From Euryarchaeota archaeon UBA556 (GTDB lineage: Archaea; Thermoplasmatota; Poseidoniia; Poseidoniales; Thalassarchaeaceae), in NCBI GenBank assembly GCA_002494975.1, contig DADI01000054.1, forward strand, positions 14,369-24,998: a stretch of 10,630 bases of DNA, in the 5' to 3' direction. This document shows, in pieces, positions 1 through 6,291 of this stretch. The notes under the pieces are model-generated. The model did not search any database. It had not been told where the DNA came from and saw only the letters and a program-made list of their open reading frames with translations. The position numbers and the translations under genes were made by a program. The stretch's first letter is position 1. Every line of letters begins with the position of its first letter.

Positions 1-65
1 CCTTGACCTTGACCTTTTCCGTCTCCGTCACCTTGAGTTTGACTACTATCAGTTTGACTACTATC
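1..65. repeat. Short in-frame tandem repeats (6-nt and 15-nt units)
   Basis: A 15-nt unit, agtttgactactatc, is present twice without mismatch at 36-50 and 51-65, encoding SSQTD on the minus strand. A 6-nt ccttga unit is repeated at 1-12 and encodes Gly-Gln. The unit lengths are multiples of three, so copy-number change would keep the reading frame. The array may continue to the left of the window. Confidence 0.8.
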
Positions 66-632
66 ACTAGGAGTTACATCATTATCTTTTACCCATTTAT
101 CAGGATCCGGTTTTGGTTCCGGAGGAGGTCCAGGACCCGGAACTGTAGGTCCTGGCTTCACTGGACTTTTCTTTTTACCTGGATTTCGGCCTCTCAAACC
201 TTTTCGACCTTGATTTAAATCTTCTATTTCAACATCTTCTATTTCGATATTTAGATTTTCTGAGGCGGTGGCTGACTCATCATAAATTATCGACATCAGA
301 AATGCTTGTTCTGAATCGGATTCAACTAAAAAATATGGACAGGCTTTTGCTAACTCTATAATGAATTCCCAATCTTGTTTTCTTTTATAGAAATTTACTA
401 TTAGTAGATCTGGATCATTCGTTATAATAGTTATTTTATTTCGTCCCATGTCTTTCAAAAAGAATTTATTAAGCACATCAAGAACAAAGTCTGGGATGGT
501 AGATCGATAAGTAATCATTCCGTGTTTTGGATCCACTACTTCGACCATATACACTGGTAAATAGTTAGGACTAGGAGCGGTGCCAGAAATAGTAGTTTTT
601 CCGGAAGTCTTATCCACCCATTGCATACTCAT
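1..632 (-). CDS. Orphan protein with proline-rich, repetitive C-terminal half (partial, 3' end off window)
   Basis: An open frame runs from ATG at 632 to the window edge (210 codons, no stop), so the C-terminus is missing. I do not recognise the family. Residues 1-118 look globular (e.g. ITIITNDPDLLIVNFYKRKQ at 67-86). Residues 126-138 are acidic, 141-156 are basic, and 157-179 are a proline-rich linker (PGPGPPPEPKPDPDKW at 164-179). After that comes low complexity: two DSSQT units, then GDGDGKGQGQG. The last two parts are written as short DNA repeats. The start at 632 is chosen because a TATA box lies 21 nt upstream. An in-frame ATG at 650-652 abuts that box and would probably be untranscribed. 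A second ATG at 626 is possible. The linker and repeats suggest a multidomain or surface/structural protein, which is inference only. The 38-bp gap to the kinase gene holds the promoter. Confidence 0.8.
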   Translation of the reverse strand, partial: MSMQWVDKTSGKTTISGTAPSPNYLPVYMVEVVDPKHGMITYRSTIPDFVLDVLNKFFLKDMGRNKITIITNDPDLLIVNFYKRKQDWEFIIELAKACPYFLVESDSEQAFLMSIIYDESATASENLNIEIEDVEIEDLNQGRKGLRGRNPGKKKSPVKPGPTVPGPGPPPEPKPDPDKWVKDNDVTPSDSSQTDSSQTQGDGDGKGQGQ

Positions 633-652
633 AATTATAAGTAATCCTTTCA

Positions 653-661
653 TCTATATAA
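653..661 (-). promoter_or_regulatory. TATA box of the 1-632 gene
   Basis: On the minus strand this reads TTATATAGA, within TTTATATAG. Its inner edge is 21 nt from the ATG at 632. This is the same geometry as the other promoters of the window and predicts an mRNA starting at or next to the ATG. Confidence 0.6.
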
Positions 662-670
662 AGTTGGCGT

Positions 671-1204
671 TTATTCTATTAAACCTAATTTTTCTAGAGA
701 ATTAAGTAATTTTTCATACATTTCTTCTCCATCTTCAACAATCAAAGTATCATCAATATATTCTAAGATATCAGTTCCCCACATATCCAGTTCTGAAGCA
801 TCCAATCGAGCATTCCAATGCACCTCCCAATTATCTGGATAAGTTCTTTGTAATCTATCTTTTTGTAGATCTTCTGGTATGTTTAATAAAATAATAGTGA
901 ATCCATCTTCTTGTAATCTACGAGCCTCATTTACAAAACGAACATCATCACAAACTACATCACCTTCAGCAGATTGATGTAATAAGTAATCTACCCACAC
1001 TGATGATCTGACATCACGCATTTTCTTTCCAATGTTTTGAAGTAGCACTCTATCTTTGTTTTCTGGTTTCATAAAAAATAAATCTGCTGCGATAGCCTTT
1101 ACTTTACCCGCCAAATTAATTCTAGTAAGGTCAAAGTCATTTACCAATTTTTCTGCTAGCCATGTTTTGCCGGAACCCATGGGTCCACAAATCGCAATCT
1201 TCAT
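671..1204 (-). CDS. P-loop deoxynucleoside monophosphate kinase-like protein
   Basis: 177 aa, predicted cytoplasmic, ATP-dependent phosphorylation of a (deoxy)nucleoside monophosphate. The Walker A loop GPMGSGKT is at residues 7-14. The segment LLQNIGKKMRDVRSSVWVDY (54-73) matches the LLQ-xxG-xxxR-xxxxxWV pattern of phage T4 gp1-type dNMP kinases. CDDVRFVNEARRLQEDGF (85-102) matches their second strand, D-D-V-R-F-xNEA. An Arg-containing lid-like part is near 117-133. Length is usual for the family. The start is an ATG with a TATA box 21 nt upstream. The gene ends 38 bp before the next minus-strand gene, which has its own promoter. A viral-type dNMP kinase would feed replication next to the helicase and nucleases. 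Substrate specificity cannot be read from sequence, and a related adenylate-kinase or dephospho-CoA-kinase-fold enzyme is the alternative. Confidence 0.82.
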   Translation of the reverse strand: MKIAICGPMGSGKTWLAEKLVNDFDLTRINLAGKVKAIAADLFFMKPENKDRVLLQNIGKKMRDVRSSVWVDYLLHQSAEGDVVCDDVRFVNEARRLQEDGFTIILLNIPEDLQKDRLQRTYPDNWEVHWNARLDASELDMWGTDILEYIDDTLIVEDGEEMYEKLLNSLEKLGLIE

Positions 1205-1225
1205 ATATCATGTAGGGTTAAACTA

Positions 1226-1234
1226 CCTATTTAA
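1226..1234 (-). promoter_or_regulatory. TATA box of the nucleotide kinase gene
   Basis: Minus strand TTAAATAGG followed by TAG, with the inner edge 21 nt before the ATG at 1204. It lies in the 49-bp gap after the helicase stop codon, so the kinase can be transcribed independently of the helicase. Confidence 0.65.
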
Positions 1235-1253
1235 CCATTACGATTAGACCAAA

Positions 1254-3455
1254 TTAAATGATTGCTTCGTTAAAATATGTGGGCACATAATTTTGTAAAG
1301 GTTGATTGTTGAAACCTTTTCGGTAATGGAAATCAAAAGTTGGATCTATAATATAAGTTATACCTGTATCGTCTGCCGACCGCACCACTCGCCCACACAT
1401 TTGAACTAAGGCTCCTGCCGTTTCAGATTTATACCATTCTTCATTAGCCTCCATTTTCTTTCGAGTCCGAATATCTCCTAGAGGCGGAAATGGCATTTTT
1501 ACAATAATGCAGAAATCACAATGTTTTCCATCATAACCTTGACCTACGTAAGTTGAAATCAATACCGCATCATCTCTAGTTGCTTCGAACTCTGCCAAAA
1601 CTTTTTCTCGGGCTCCGGCTTCTTTTCCATGAGTTAAAAATCTATCCTCTACCACAACTGGATCTATATCCTCCAACGCCAATAAAAGTTTTTCTTCAAT
1701 TTCATTTGTATGTGGAAGTATCAATCCTTTTTGTCCCGAGTGCAGATTAATAATTTGTAGTATAGCCTCCGCCGTAGTTTGAAATGCTTTTTCATCTCGA
1801 CCAGAATAACTCATTTTGCCTCCAGTAACAGTAGTTACAATCGGTCGATTACCAGTTGGAAAACTACTATAGTTTACTTTTACCAATAAAGTTTTTTCTG
1901 GATCTAAACCCAGTTCCTCCATATAAACAGTAGGAGAAGGAATAGTAGCACTCATAAAAATTCTTTGTCTTCCTAATCGAAGAAATAATTCGGAGGCTGA
2001 ATCACCAATGTCAATTGGTTGAAACTTTAACAAAGTAGGAGCGTCATCATCATCTTTACTCCAAACCCAGTTATCTGGATTTTCTTCTAAAGCATTAATT
2101 AAGTTTCCTAATTTAGAAACGTAGTTGTAAGCAAAAGATAAATCTTTTTCATCCGTATACTGATCAGTGGCAATATTTTTTCCAATTTTACCTGCCAAGA
2201 AATCTAGATATGCTTGGAAAACTTTTATTCCTAGAGTTAACATTTTTGAACTGGAATCAGAAGTTACGGAAGGGACTGCTGGAAAACCAATCGCAGAACT
2301 AGAACTTCCATCCCAAGGACCCAATAACTTTTCTCGAGTTTTGGCCAGATTAGGATCCGAAACTACATCATCAAAAGATGGAACTCCTAGTAATCTTTCT
2401 AAGTGTCGATTATTAATATCTACGGCATAAAAACTGGCTAACGCATTAGGTAAATGGTGCGCCTCATCAATCACTAACAAATCTCGGGTCGGCAAAATTA
2501 AACTTCCGGCCTGTCCTAAAGCCATTAAGTAAGAAGTATTAGAGATAAAGTATCGAGATTTCTGTGCCGCTGCCAAAGCCGCAAAATAATCACAAAGTTC
2601 TTTAGAATCCCACCAATCATAACCTCCATTAGATCCCGAAGCCGGTTTATAATCACACTTGAAATCTGGTCCACAAGTTCGACAAGGGGCTAAGTGAGCC
2701 TTCGGAGATTTATCGTTAGGATTTTCATTACCGGCACGATGATTTTCTAAAGCATCATTAGCCTGAGCAATATTTCTAACTCCTGGAGAAATTTTCAAAT
2801 TACAATCATAATTTCCACGACCCATTACCGATCTCATGAATGGCATTTCTCGCATATACTGAGCCTGTAATCCTTTTAGATAAGTGGCTACATAAGCATC
2901 TGCATCCACCATTTTTGGAATCATCATAGATAATGCCGATTTTCCGGAACCAGTAGGACATTCAATAATAACATTTTCATATCCCATATTCAAAGCATCC
3001 ATAACAATTGGAATCACTTGCCTCTGCTCACTCCGAGGGTCTTGAAACCTTGTTCCTTCAAACCAAGGCTTAACATCCCATCTAGGTTCATCATTTTTAT
3101 TAATAGATACACTGCGAAATCCAGGACCTTTTTCTGACGCACCTGGAAGTGGAGGCATTCCTCCAATCTTTCCTAACATTTCTTGAGATTCATCCGTGGA
3201 CAAGTCGACTAAAAAAGAATCGAAATCATCTTCATCCGCCGAAGCCATATAAGAAGTGTTAGCCTGGGTGCCATTAATTTTCAAAGTTAGTTTAAATTCT
3301 TGACAATAATCTCTTAATCTTCTGACGGTCGGTGCCTTGGTATCCATTCTTGAATAAAAAGAATTTCTTCTACGATTCCAACGCAAATTGTATCTTGCCT
3401 TAAGTATTTTACGAAAAGGATAAGTGTTTCCCGTAACTTCAATTTCAGCCATCAT
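1254..3455 (-). CDS. XPD/Rad3/DinG-type superfamily 2 iron-sulfur DNA helicase
   Basis: The frame opens at TTG 3458 (734 codons; residue numbers count from there), but ATG 3455 is preferred because the TATA box is 22 nt upstream, exactly as for TFB. It is a predicted ATP-dependent 5'-3' DNA helicase. Motif I is PTGSGKS (168-174), motif II is DEAH (331-334), motif III is SAT (503-505). Motif V is STYVGQGYDG (635-644) and motif VI is QMCGRVVR (686-693). Cysteines sit at 219 (GRGNYDC), 259, 262, 268 and 289 (CDYFAALAAAQ), in the arrangement of the XPD 4Fe-4S domain. Five are candidates for four ligands. The N-terminal 60 residues (GNTYPFRKILKARYNLRWNR, 10-29) resemble the small DUF5710-like domain seen ahead of various phage and plasmid enzymes. 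A link of about 70 residues (75-145) precedes the helicase core. It lies between the kinase and the divergent phosphatase. A role in replication, recombination or repair of the element is inferred. Confidence 0.92.
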   Translation of the reverse strand: MMAEIEVTGNTYPFRKILKARYNLRWNRRRNSFYSRMDTKAPTVRRLRDYCQEFKLTLKINGTQANTSYMASADEDDFDSFLVDLSTDESQEMLGKIGGMPPLPGASEKGPGFRSVSINKNDEPRWDVKPWFEGTRFQDPRSEQRQVIPIVMDALNMGYENVIIECPTGSGKSALSMMIPKMVDADAYVATYLKGLQAQYMREMPFMRSVMGRGNYDCNLKISPGVRNIAQANDALENHRAGNENPNDKSPKAHLAPCRTCGPDFKCDYKPASGSNGGYDWWDSKELCDYFAALAAAQKSRYFISNTSYLMALGQAGSLILPTRDLLVIDEAHHLPNALASFYAVDINNRHLERLLGVPSFDDVVSDPNLAKTREKLLGPWDGSSSSAIGFPAVPSVTSDSSSKMLTLGIKVFQAYLDFLAGKIGKNIATDQYTDEKDLSFAYNYVSKLGNLINALEENPDNWVWSKDDDDAPTLLKFQPIDIGDSASELFLRLGRQRIFMSATIPSPTVYMEELGLDPEKTLLVKVNYSSFPTGNRPIVTTVTGGKMSYSGRDEKAFQTTAEAILQIINLHSGQKGLILPHTNEIEEKLLLALEDIDPVVVEDRFLTHGKEAGAREKVLAEFEATRDDAVLISTYVGQGYDGKHCDFCIIVKMPFPPLGDIRTRKKMEANEEWYKSETAGALVQMCGRVVRSADDTGITYIIDPTFDFHYRKGFNNQPLQNYVPTYFNEAII

Positions 3456-3477
3456 CAATTAAAATTACTTGATATCA

Positions 3478-3486
3478 CCTACTTAA
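3478..3486 (-). promoter_or_regulatory. TATA box of the helicase gene
   Basis: Minus strand TTAAGTAGG within CTTAAGTAGGTGA. Its inner edge is 22 nt from ATG 3455. The 9-mer is identical to that before TFB and before the 5794-6261 gene. The spacing decides the start codon in favour of ATG 3455 over the TTG at 3458. Confidence 0.7.
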
Positions 3487-3494
3487 GACCACTC

Positions 3495-3507
3495 ATTGCG
3501 AAGCAAT
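3495..3507. promoter_or_regulatory. Perfect 5-bp inverted repeat between divergent promoters
   Basis: attgc-gaa-gcaat forms a perfect palindrome with a 3-nt spacer. It sits exactly between the minus-strand TATA (3478-3486) and the plus-strand TATA-like element (3505-3513). A shared operator for the helicase and phosphatase genes is possible. The arms are short and chance is not excluded. Confidence 0.35.
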
Positions 3508-3513
3508 AAGTAG
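3505..3513 (+). promoter_or_regulatory. TATA-like element of the PP2C gene
   Basis: AATAAGTAG lies 19 nt before the ATG at 3533. With the helicase TATA it forms an inverted pair, ctactta (3479-3485) and taagtag (3507-3513). It is weaker than the other boxes, and the A/T tract at 3521-3531 is too close to the ATG to serve as an alternative. Confidence 0.45.
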
Positions 3514-3532
3514 TTGGGAGTATAATAATTTA

Positions 3533-4288
3533 ATGAAGTTTATGAATTATTCAGAGTCTTTTGCTATGATTCCTCACATCCTTAAAAGAAATTTCGGAGG
3601 GGAAGATGGATTCTTAATAGAAAATCATGGTGGAAAATTATTTGCCGCTGTAGCCGATGGAGTCGGTGGATGGAAATCTAAATATGGTTATTCGGCCGCT
3701 AAATTTACTCATCAGTTTTTAGATCAAATGAGAGATTTAATTTTAAGTGGAGTCAGTGATCCGGATACTTTAGTTGCAGAAAGTTTAGAAAATGTTTTGG
3801 TTCCGGGAGCCTGCACTTTAATATTAATCATTATTCAAAAAGATACTGGAGATAGTATTGTTTACCAAATAGGAGACTGCAATTTTCTTCAATTAAATAA
3901 TGACAATTCTATTGTTTTAGGATCTATAGACGAACAAATGAAATCTTCTAATATTCCTAATATGATTGTCAAAAAACATCAAACTTTAGTTCCTCGAATA
4001 GATCAACCCACTCTTTACTATTTAACTTTAGAGCCTGGAAATAAAATAATTTTAGGATCCGATGGACTATGGGACAATATTTTCTTTAAGGATATTCAAA
4101 AGATATTAATCGAAAATAGTCAATCTGACATTGCCAGAGACATTCTAATAGAAAAAGTAGATGATGTCCTCTATCAAAATCCTACTCAAAGCACTCCTTG
4201 GTCTGAATCTAGAAAGTTTCAAAAAATGAATACTCAAGATGGTCCCAAGGTAGATGATACTACTTTTTTGGTTATTCAAACATCATAA
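3533..4288 (+). CDS. PP2C-family (PPM) serine/threonine phosphatase, PPTC7-like
   Basis: 251 aa, a predicted metal-dependent Ser/Thr protein phosphatase, cytoplasmic. Metal-binding motifs of the PPM fold are all present: GED (23-25), ADGVGGW (41-47), IGDCNF (113-118), GSDGLWDN (175-182) and the terminal DDTTFLV (241-247). ADGVGGW followed by a Tyr/Gly-rich stretch, the GSDGLWDN segment and the late QDGPKVDDTT segment are closer to the eukaryotic/bacterial PPTC7 branch than to Stp-type bacterial PP2C. Length is normal for a stand-alone catalytic domain. There is no signal peptide or TM segment. It is one of only three plus-strand genes. It is divergent from the helicase and its 3' end overlaps the Cas4-like gene by 13 bp, tail to tail. 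No protein kinase is visible in the window, so the target is unknown; it may be a host phosphoprotein. ATG at 3533 is used, with an in-frame ATG three codons later. Confidence 0.88.
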   Translation: MKFMNYSESFAMIPHILKRNFGGEDGFLIENHGGKLFAAVADGVGGWKSKYGYSAAKFTHQFLDQMRDLILSGVSDPDTLVAESLENVLVPGACTLILIIIQKDTGDSIVYQIGDCNFLQLNNDNSIVLGSIDEQMKSSNIPNMIVKKHQTLVPRIDQPTLYYLTLEPGNKIILGSDGLWDNIFFKDIQKILIENSQSDIARDILIEKVDDVLYQNPTQSTPWSESRKFQKMNTQDGPKVDDTTFLVIQTS

Positions 4289-5349
4289 CCTAATTCAGCC
4301 ATAGCCTCATTAACAGTAAGAATTCCTGATTCTACATCTGCTGTCAGCACAGAAACTGGATAGCAATGACTTTTGAAATCACAATAAGAACACTGCCAAT
4401 CACCGACTTCTGCTAATGGTTTCTTTTCCCATTGTGCAAATTTAGTCTTAGAAAGATCTCCAATAGCAAATTTTCTGCGAGCAGTGGTATCATTATAACG
4501 AAGTTGATATTCTCTTTCTGGAGGATCTGGTAATTCTAATTTATCCGCCAGTTCTGAATATCTTGCTAAAATATTATCAGTAGTCAATCCACTCCAAGGA
4601 ACTACGGGTTCTCCAATAGTTAATCCATAAACCGGATCTGGGGCTACCGTTTTTCCATCTAAAGTTTCTACTAGGATGTCTCCATCATATCCATTGGATA
4701 AAGATATTTTAAAGGACACATATGTTCCATCGGCGACATCAAAATAGAATATCAAATAATAAGGAATAGTCACTCCATAATGATCTTCATGCCTTTTTCG
4801 CATCATAAGATACATAGCAGTTTGCATGATGTGTTCCATTTTAGGTTTACCCATTGGATACTTTTTATTGCCTCTTCCAAATATTTCTTTTTGAGCAAAA
4901 TGACCTCGGCAAGTTTTCATCTCAATTCCGAAAGCACGATCTTGATAAACTCTAATTACTTGTCCATCATCATCCATCTCAAAATCACGAAGAATAATAT
5001 CGGACTCACCGGAAATAATTACTCTAGGGTCATTACCCACTGCACCATAATTAATTACGCTTCCAGCCAATAAAACTCCTTGATTTTTCCACATAGTCTG
5101 AAAATAATCTTCCATTCCAATTCCAGCCGCAAAAATTCCAAACGACCTATCAGTAGGTGGGTCAGTAGCCTTTATTCCATTTAATCGATACCATTCAGCA
5201 CGGTGGCATTTTCCAACTAAAGTATCATCACCAAATTCATTCTGTATTACACAAGAAGCACTGGTCGGGCGCATTCCGCCTCTCGATACTCGGTAGTCTC
5301 TGTTTCGCATAGCGTAAATCGCATTCTTGCCTGGATCTGTGGCACTCAT
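4276..5349 (-). CDS. Cas4/RecB-like PD-(D/E)XK nuclease with Fe-S cysteines
   Basis: 357 aa, a predicted DNA exo/endonuclease of the RecB/Cas4 group. In order it has Cys48 (GKCHRAEWYRLNG), the G-x-E motif GIGMEDYF (76-83), Asp117 (GESDII) and E143-x-K145 (GIEMKTC). RecB motif III, Q-x3-Y, is at 176-180 (HIMQTAMY). The cysteine trio is C320, C323 and C329 (CSYCDFKSHC). One N-terminal plus three C-terminal Cys is the 4Fe-4S arrangement of Cas4 and AddB nucleases, and all catalytic residues are kept. It is longer than typical Cas4 (about 180-220 aa), with an extra middle segment around 200-310. I see no CRISPR repeats or other cas genes, so a replication/recombination role beside the XPD-like helicase is more likely than spacer acquisition. 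The start has both a TATA box 21 nt upstream and a purine-rich GGAGAGGAG just before the ATG. Confidence 0.87.
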   Translation of the reverse strand: MSATDPGKNAIYAMRNRDYRVSRGGMRPTSASCVIQNEFGDDTLVGKCHRAEWYRLNGIKATDPPTDRSFGIFAAGIGMEDYFQTMWKNQGVLLAGSVINYGAVGNDPRVIISGESDIILRDFEMDDDGQVIRVYQDRAFGIEMKTCRGHFAQKEIFGRGNKKYPMGKPKMEHIMQTAMYLMMRKRHEDHYGVTIPYYLIFYFDVADGTYVSFKISLSNGYDGDILVETLDGKTVAPDPVYGLTIGEPVVPWSGLTTDNILARYSELADKLELPDPPEREYQLRYNDTTARRKFAIGDLSKTKFAQWEKKPLAEVGDWQCSYCDFKSHCYPVSVLTADVESGILTVNEAMAELGYDV

Positions 5350-5370
5350 ATTACTCCTCTCCGGTTACTA

Positions 5371-5379
5371 TGTATTTAA
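5371..5379 (-). promoter_or_regulatory. TATA box of the Cas4-like nuclease gene
   Basis: Minus strand TTAAATACA, inner edge 21 nt from ATG 5349. A Shine-Dalgarno-like GGAGAGGAG lies at 5353-5361, between the box and the start. If transcription starts 25 nt past the box the transcript would be too short to include it, so either a slightly upstream start site or a coincidental purine run must be assumed. Confidence 0.6.
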
Positions 5380-5397
5380 GTCTATGGTAGGAGTAAG

Positions 5398-5772
5398 TTA
5401 TTCTTCTTCATCTGGCAGAGCCGGGGATCCGATAAAAGTAAAATCAAATTGTGGTCTTAGATTCATAGACCTGACTGTAGTCGATAATGCTTCGGAAACC
5501 TTTTGAGCCGTAGAAACTAATAGTTTAGGATTGCCAGTCCACGACAAATCATACTGTAAAAGATTTTTATCTTTGAATGCTAGCACTCTTCTTTCGAATG
5601 TTAGATCATTAGCAGTGGCTACTAATTGCATTCCGGCTAGTAAAGGGTGAGATTCTGGGTGTGTCTCCGGTTCATAAAAAGTGGCTCGCATAGCGAATCC
5701 TCGAAGGTCATCACCCCGATTTAATAATTCTTCTACCAATTGTTCCAAATTAGCAACGTCTTCTGCATCCAT
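5398..5772 (-). CDS. Acidic orphan protein, paralogue of the next gene upstream
   Basis: 124 aa, no recognised family. Its central part aligns without gaps to the 5794-6261 product. Shared are GFxMRxxF (25-32 here) and then E-x-H-P-x4-M-x3-A-x3-D-x6-V-L-x8-Q-(Y/F)-D (40-75 here, 58-93 there). Both end in EEE. An N-terminal helix rich in Glu/Leu (1-20) is followed by a mixed alpha/beta pattern, and there is no TM segment or metal motif. It starts 21 nt after the upstream paralogue's TGA in the same frame, so the two are co-transcribed. An AGGAT about 9 nt before the ATG may serve as a weak ribosome binding site. Duplication with divergence is the likely origin. Function unknown; a hetero-oligomer of the two products is conceivable. 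Confidence 0.8.
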   Translation of the reverse strand: MDAEDVANLEQLVEELLNRGDDLRGFAMRATFYEPETHPESHPLLAGMQLVATANDLTFERRVLAFKDKNLLQYDLSWTGNPKLLVSTAQKVSEALSTTVRSMNLRPQFDFTFIGSPALPDEEE

Positions 5773-5793
5773 GAATTCAAATCCTGACTGGTA

Positions 5794-6261
5794 TCATTCT
5801 TCTTCGCCAGTTGACTCGTTCAAATTTTCTGACGCTTCAACCTGGTCAAATGCTTCTTCTTTCAAAAAGAATAATGATGAAACATTCTGAATATCGAATT
5901 CCTTCGCTAGTAATTCCATATTACCAGAAAGAGCAACTGCTCTATCTCTCATAGAATCATAATCAGGATCTTTAGTTATAAAGTCAAATTGTGGGAAACC
6001 GACTCCATCATTTACTAGAACTGATTTACGCAAAAGAAAATCAGACTCATTAGCAATTTCTACCATGCGGTCTTGAATAGGGTGTGCTTCAGATTCTGAA
6101 AGTTCTCCAGATTCATCTTCTGCAACTTGTTCTGCAGTTATCTTGTTTGGAATTAAGCCTTGGTGTAAGAAATTATACCTCATTAGGAATCCTACGGCTT
6201 CAGCGTTCAATTCTTTGTTAGTTTCTATATGTGCATATAGGGGATTCTCCATATCACTCAT
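5794..6261 (-). CDS. Acidic orphan protein, first of a tandem paralogous pair
   Basis: 155 aa, strongly acidic, no recognised family. The core shared with the downstream gene is GFLMRYNF (24-31) and EAHPIQDRM (58-66), continuing to QFDF (91-94). It differs by an acidic insert of about 17 residues (roughly 41-57) and a longer acidic tail ending in EEE. No TM segment, signal peptide or cysteine motif is seen. The promoter TATA (21 nt upstream of the ATG) spans the stop codon of the 6288-6839 gene, so the pair can be expressed independently of it. A GAGGG sits about 7-11 nt before the ATG. Abundant acidic accessory proteins of this kind occur in viruses, but nothing in the sequence fixes a role. 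Confidence 0.82.
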   Translation of the reverse strand: MSDMENPLYAHIETNKELNAEAVGFLMRYNFLHQGLIPNKITAEQVAEDESGELSESEAHPIQDRMVEIANESDFLLRKSVLVNDGVGFPQFDFITKDPDYDSMRDRAVALSGNMELLAKEFDIQNVSSLFFLKEEAFDQVEASENLNESTGEEE

Positions 6262-6282
6262 GTTAATCCCTCTGTTCGACTA

Positions 6283-6291
6283 CCTACTTAA
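6283..6291 (-). promoter_or_regulatory. TATA box of the tandem paralogue operon, overlapping a stop codon
   Basis: Minus strand TTAAGTAGG within TTTAAGTAGGTAG, inner edge 21 nt from ATG 6261. The TAA stop of the preceding gene (6288-6290) lies inside the box, so promoter and gene end share bases. Confidence 0.7.

Noticed and set aside
3..218. Plus-strand frame of 71 codons at the left end
   Set aside because: It lies opposite the open minus-strand orphan gene and reflects its Pro/Gly/Ser-rich repeats. It has no ribosome binding site or promoter.
671..1204. Dephospho-CoA kinase or adenylate kinase instead of a dNMP kinase
   Set aside because: The LLQ-xxG-xxxR...WV and DDVRF-xNEA segments fit phage-type dNMP kinases better. 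The alternative cannot be fully excluded.
4276..5349. Possible CRISPR-Cas locus because of the Cas4-like gene
   Set aside because: No direct repeats with regular spacers and no other cas genes are visible. Cas4-like nucleases are common in archaeal viruses and plasmids.
5353..5361. Shine-Dalgarno of the Cas4-like gene taken as evidence for a long leader
   Set aside because: The TATA box at 5371-5379 implies a transcript starting about at the ATG. The purine run may be coincidental, so it is not listed as a separate site.
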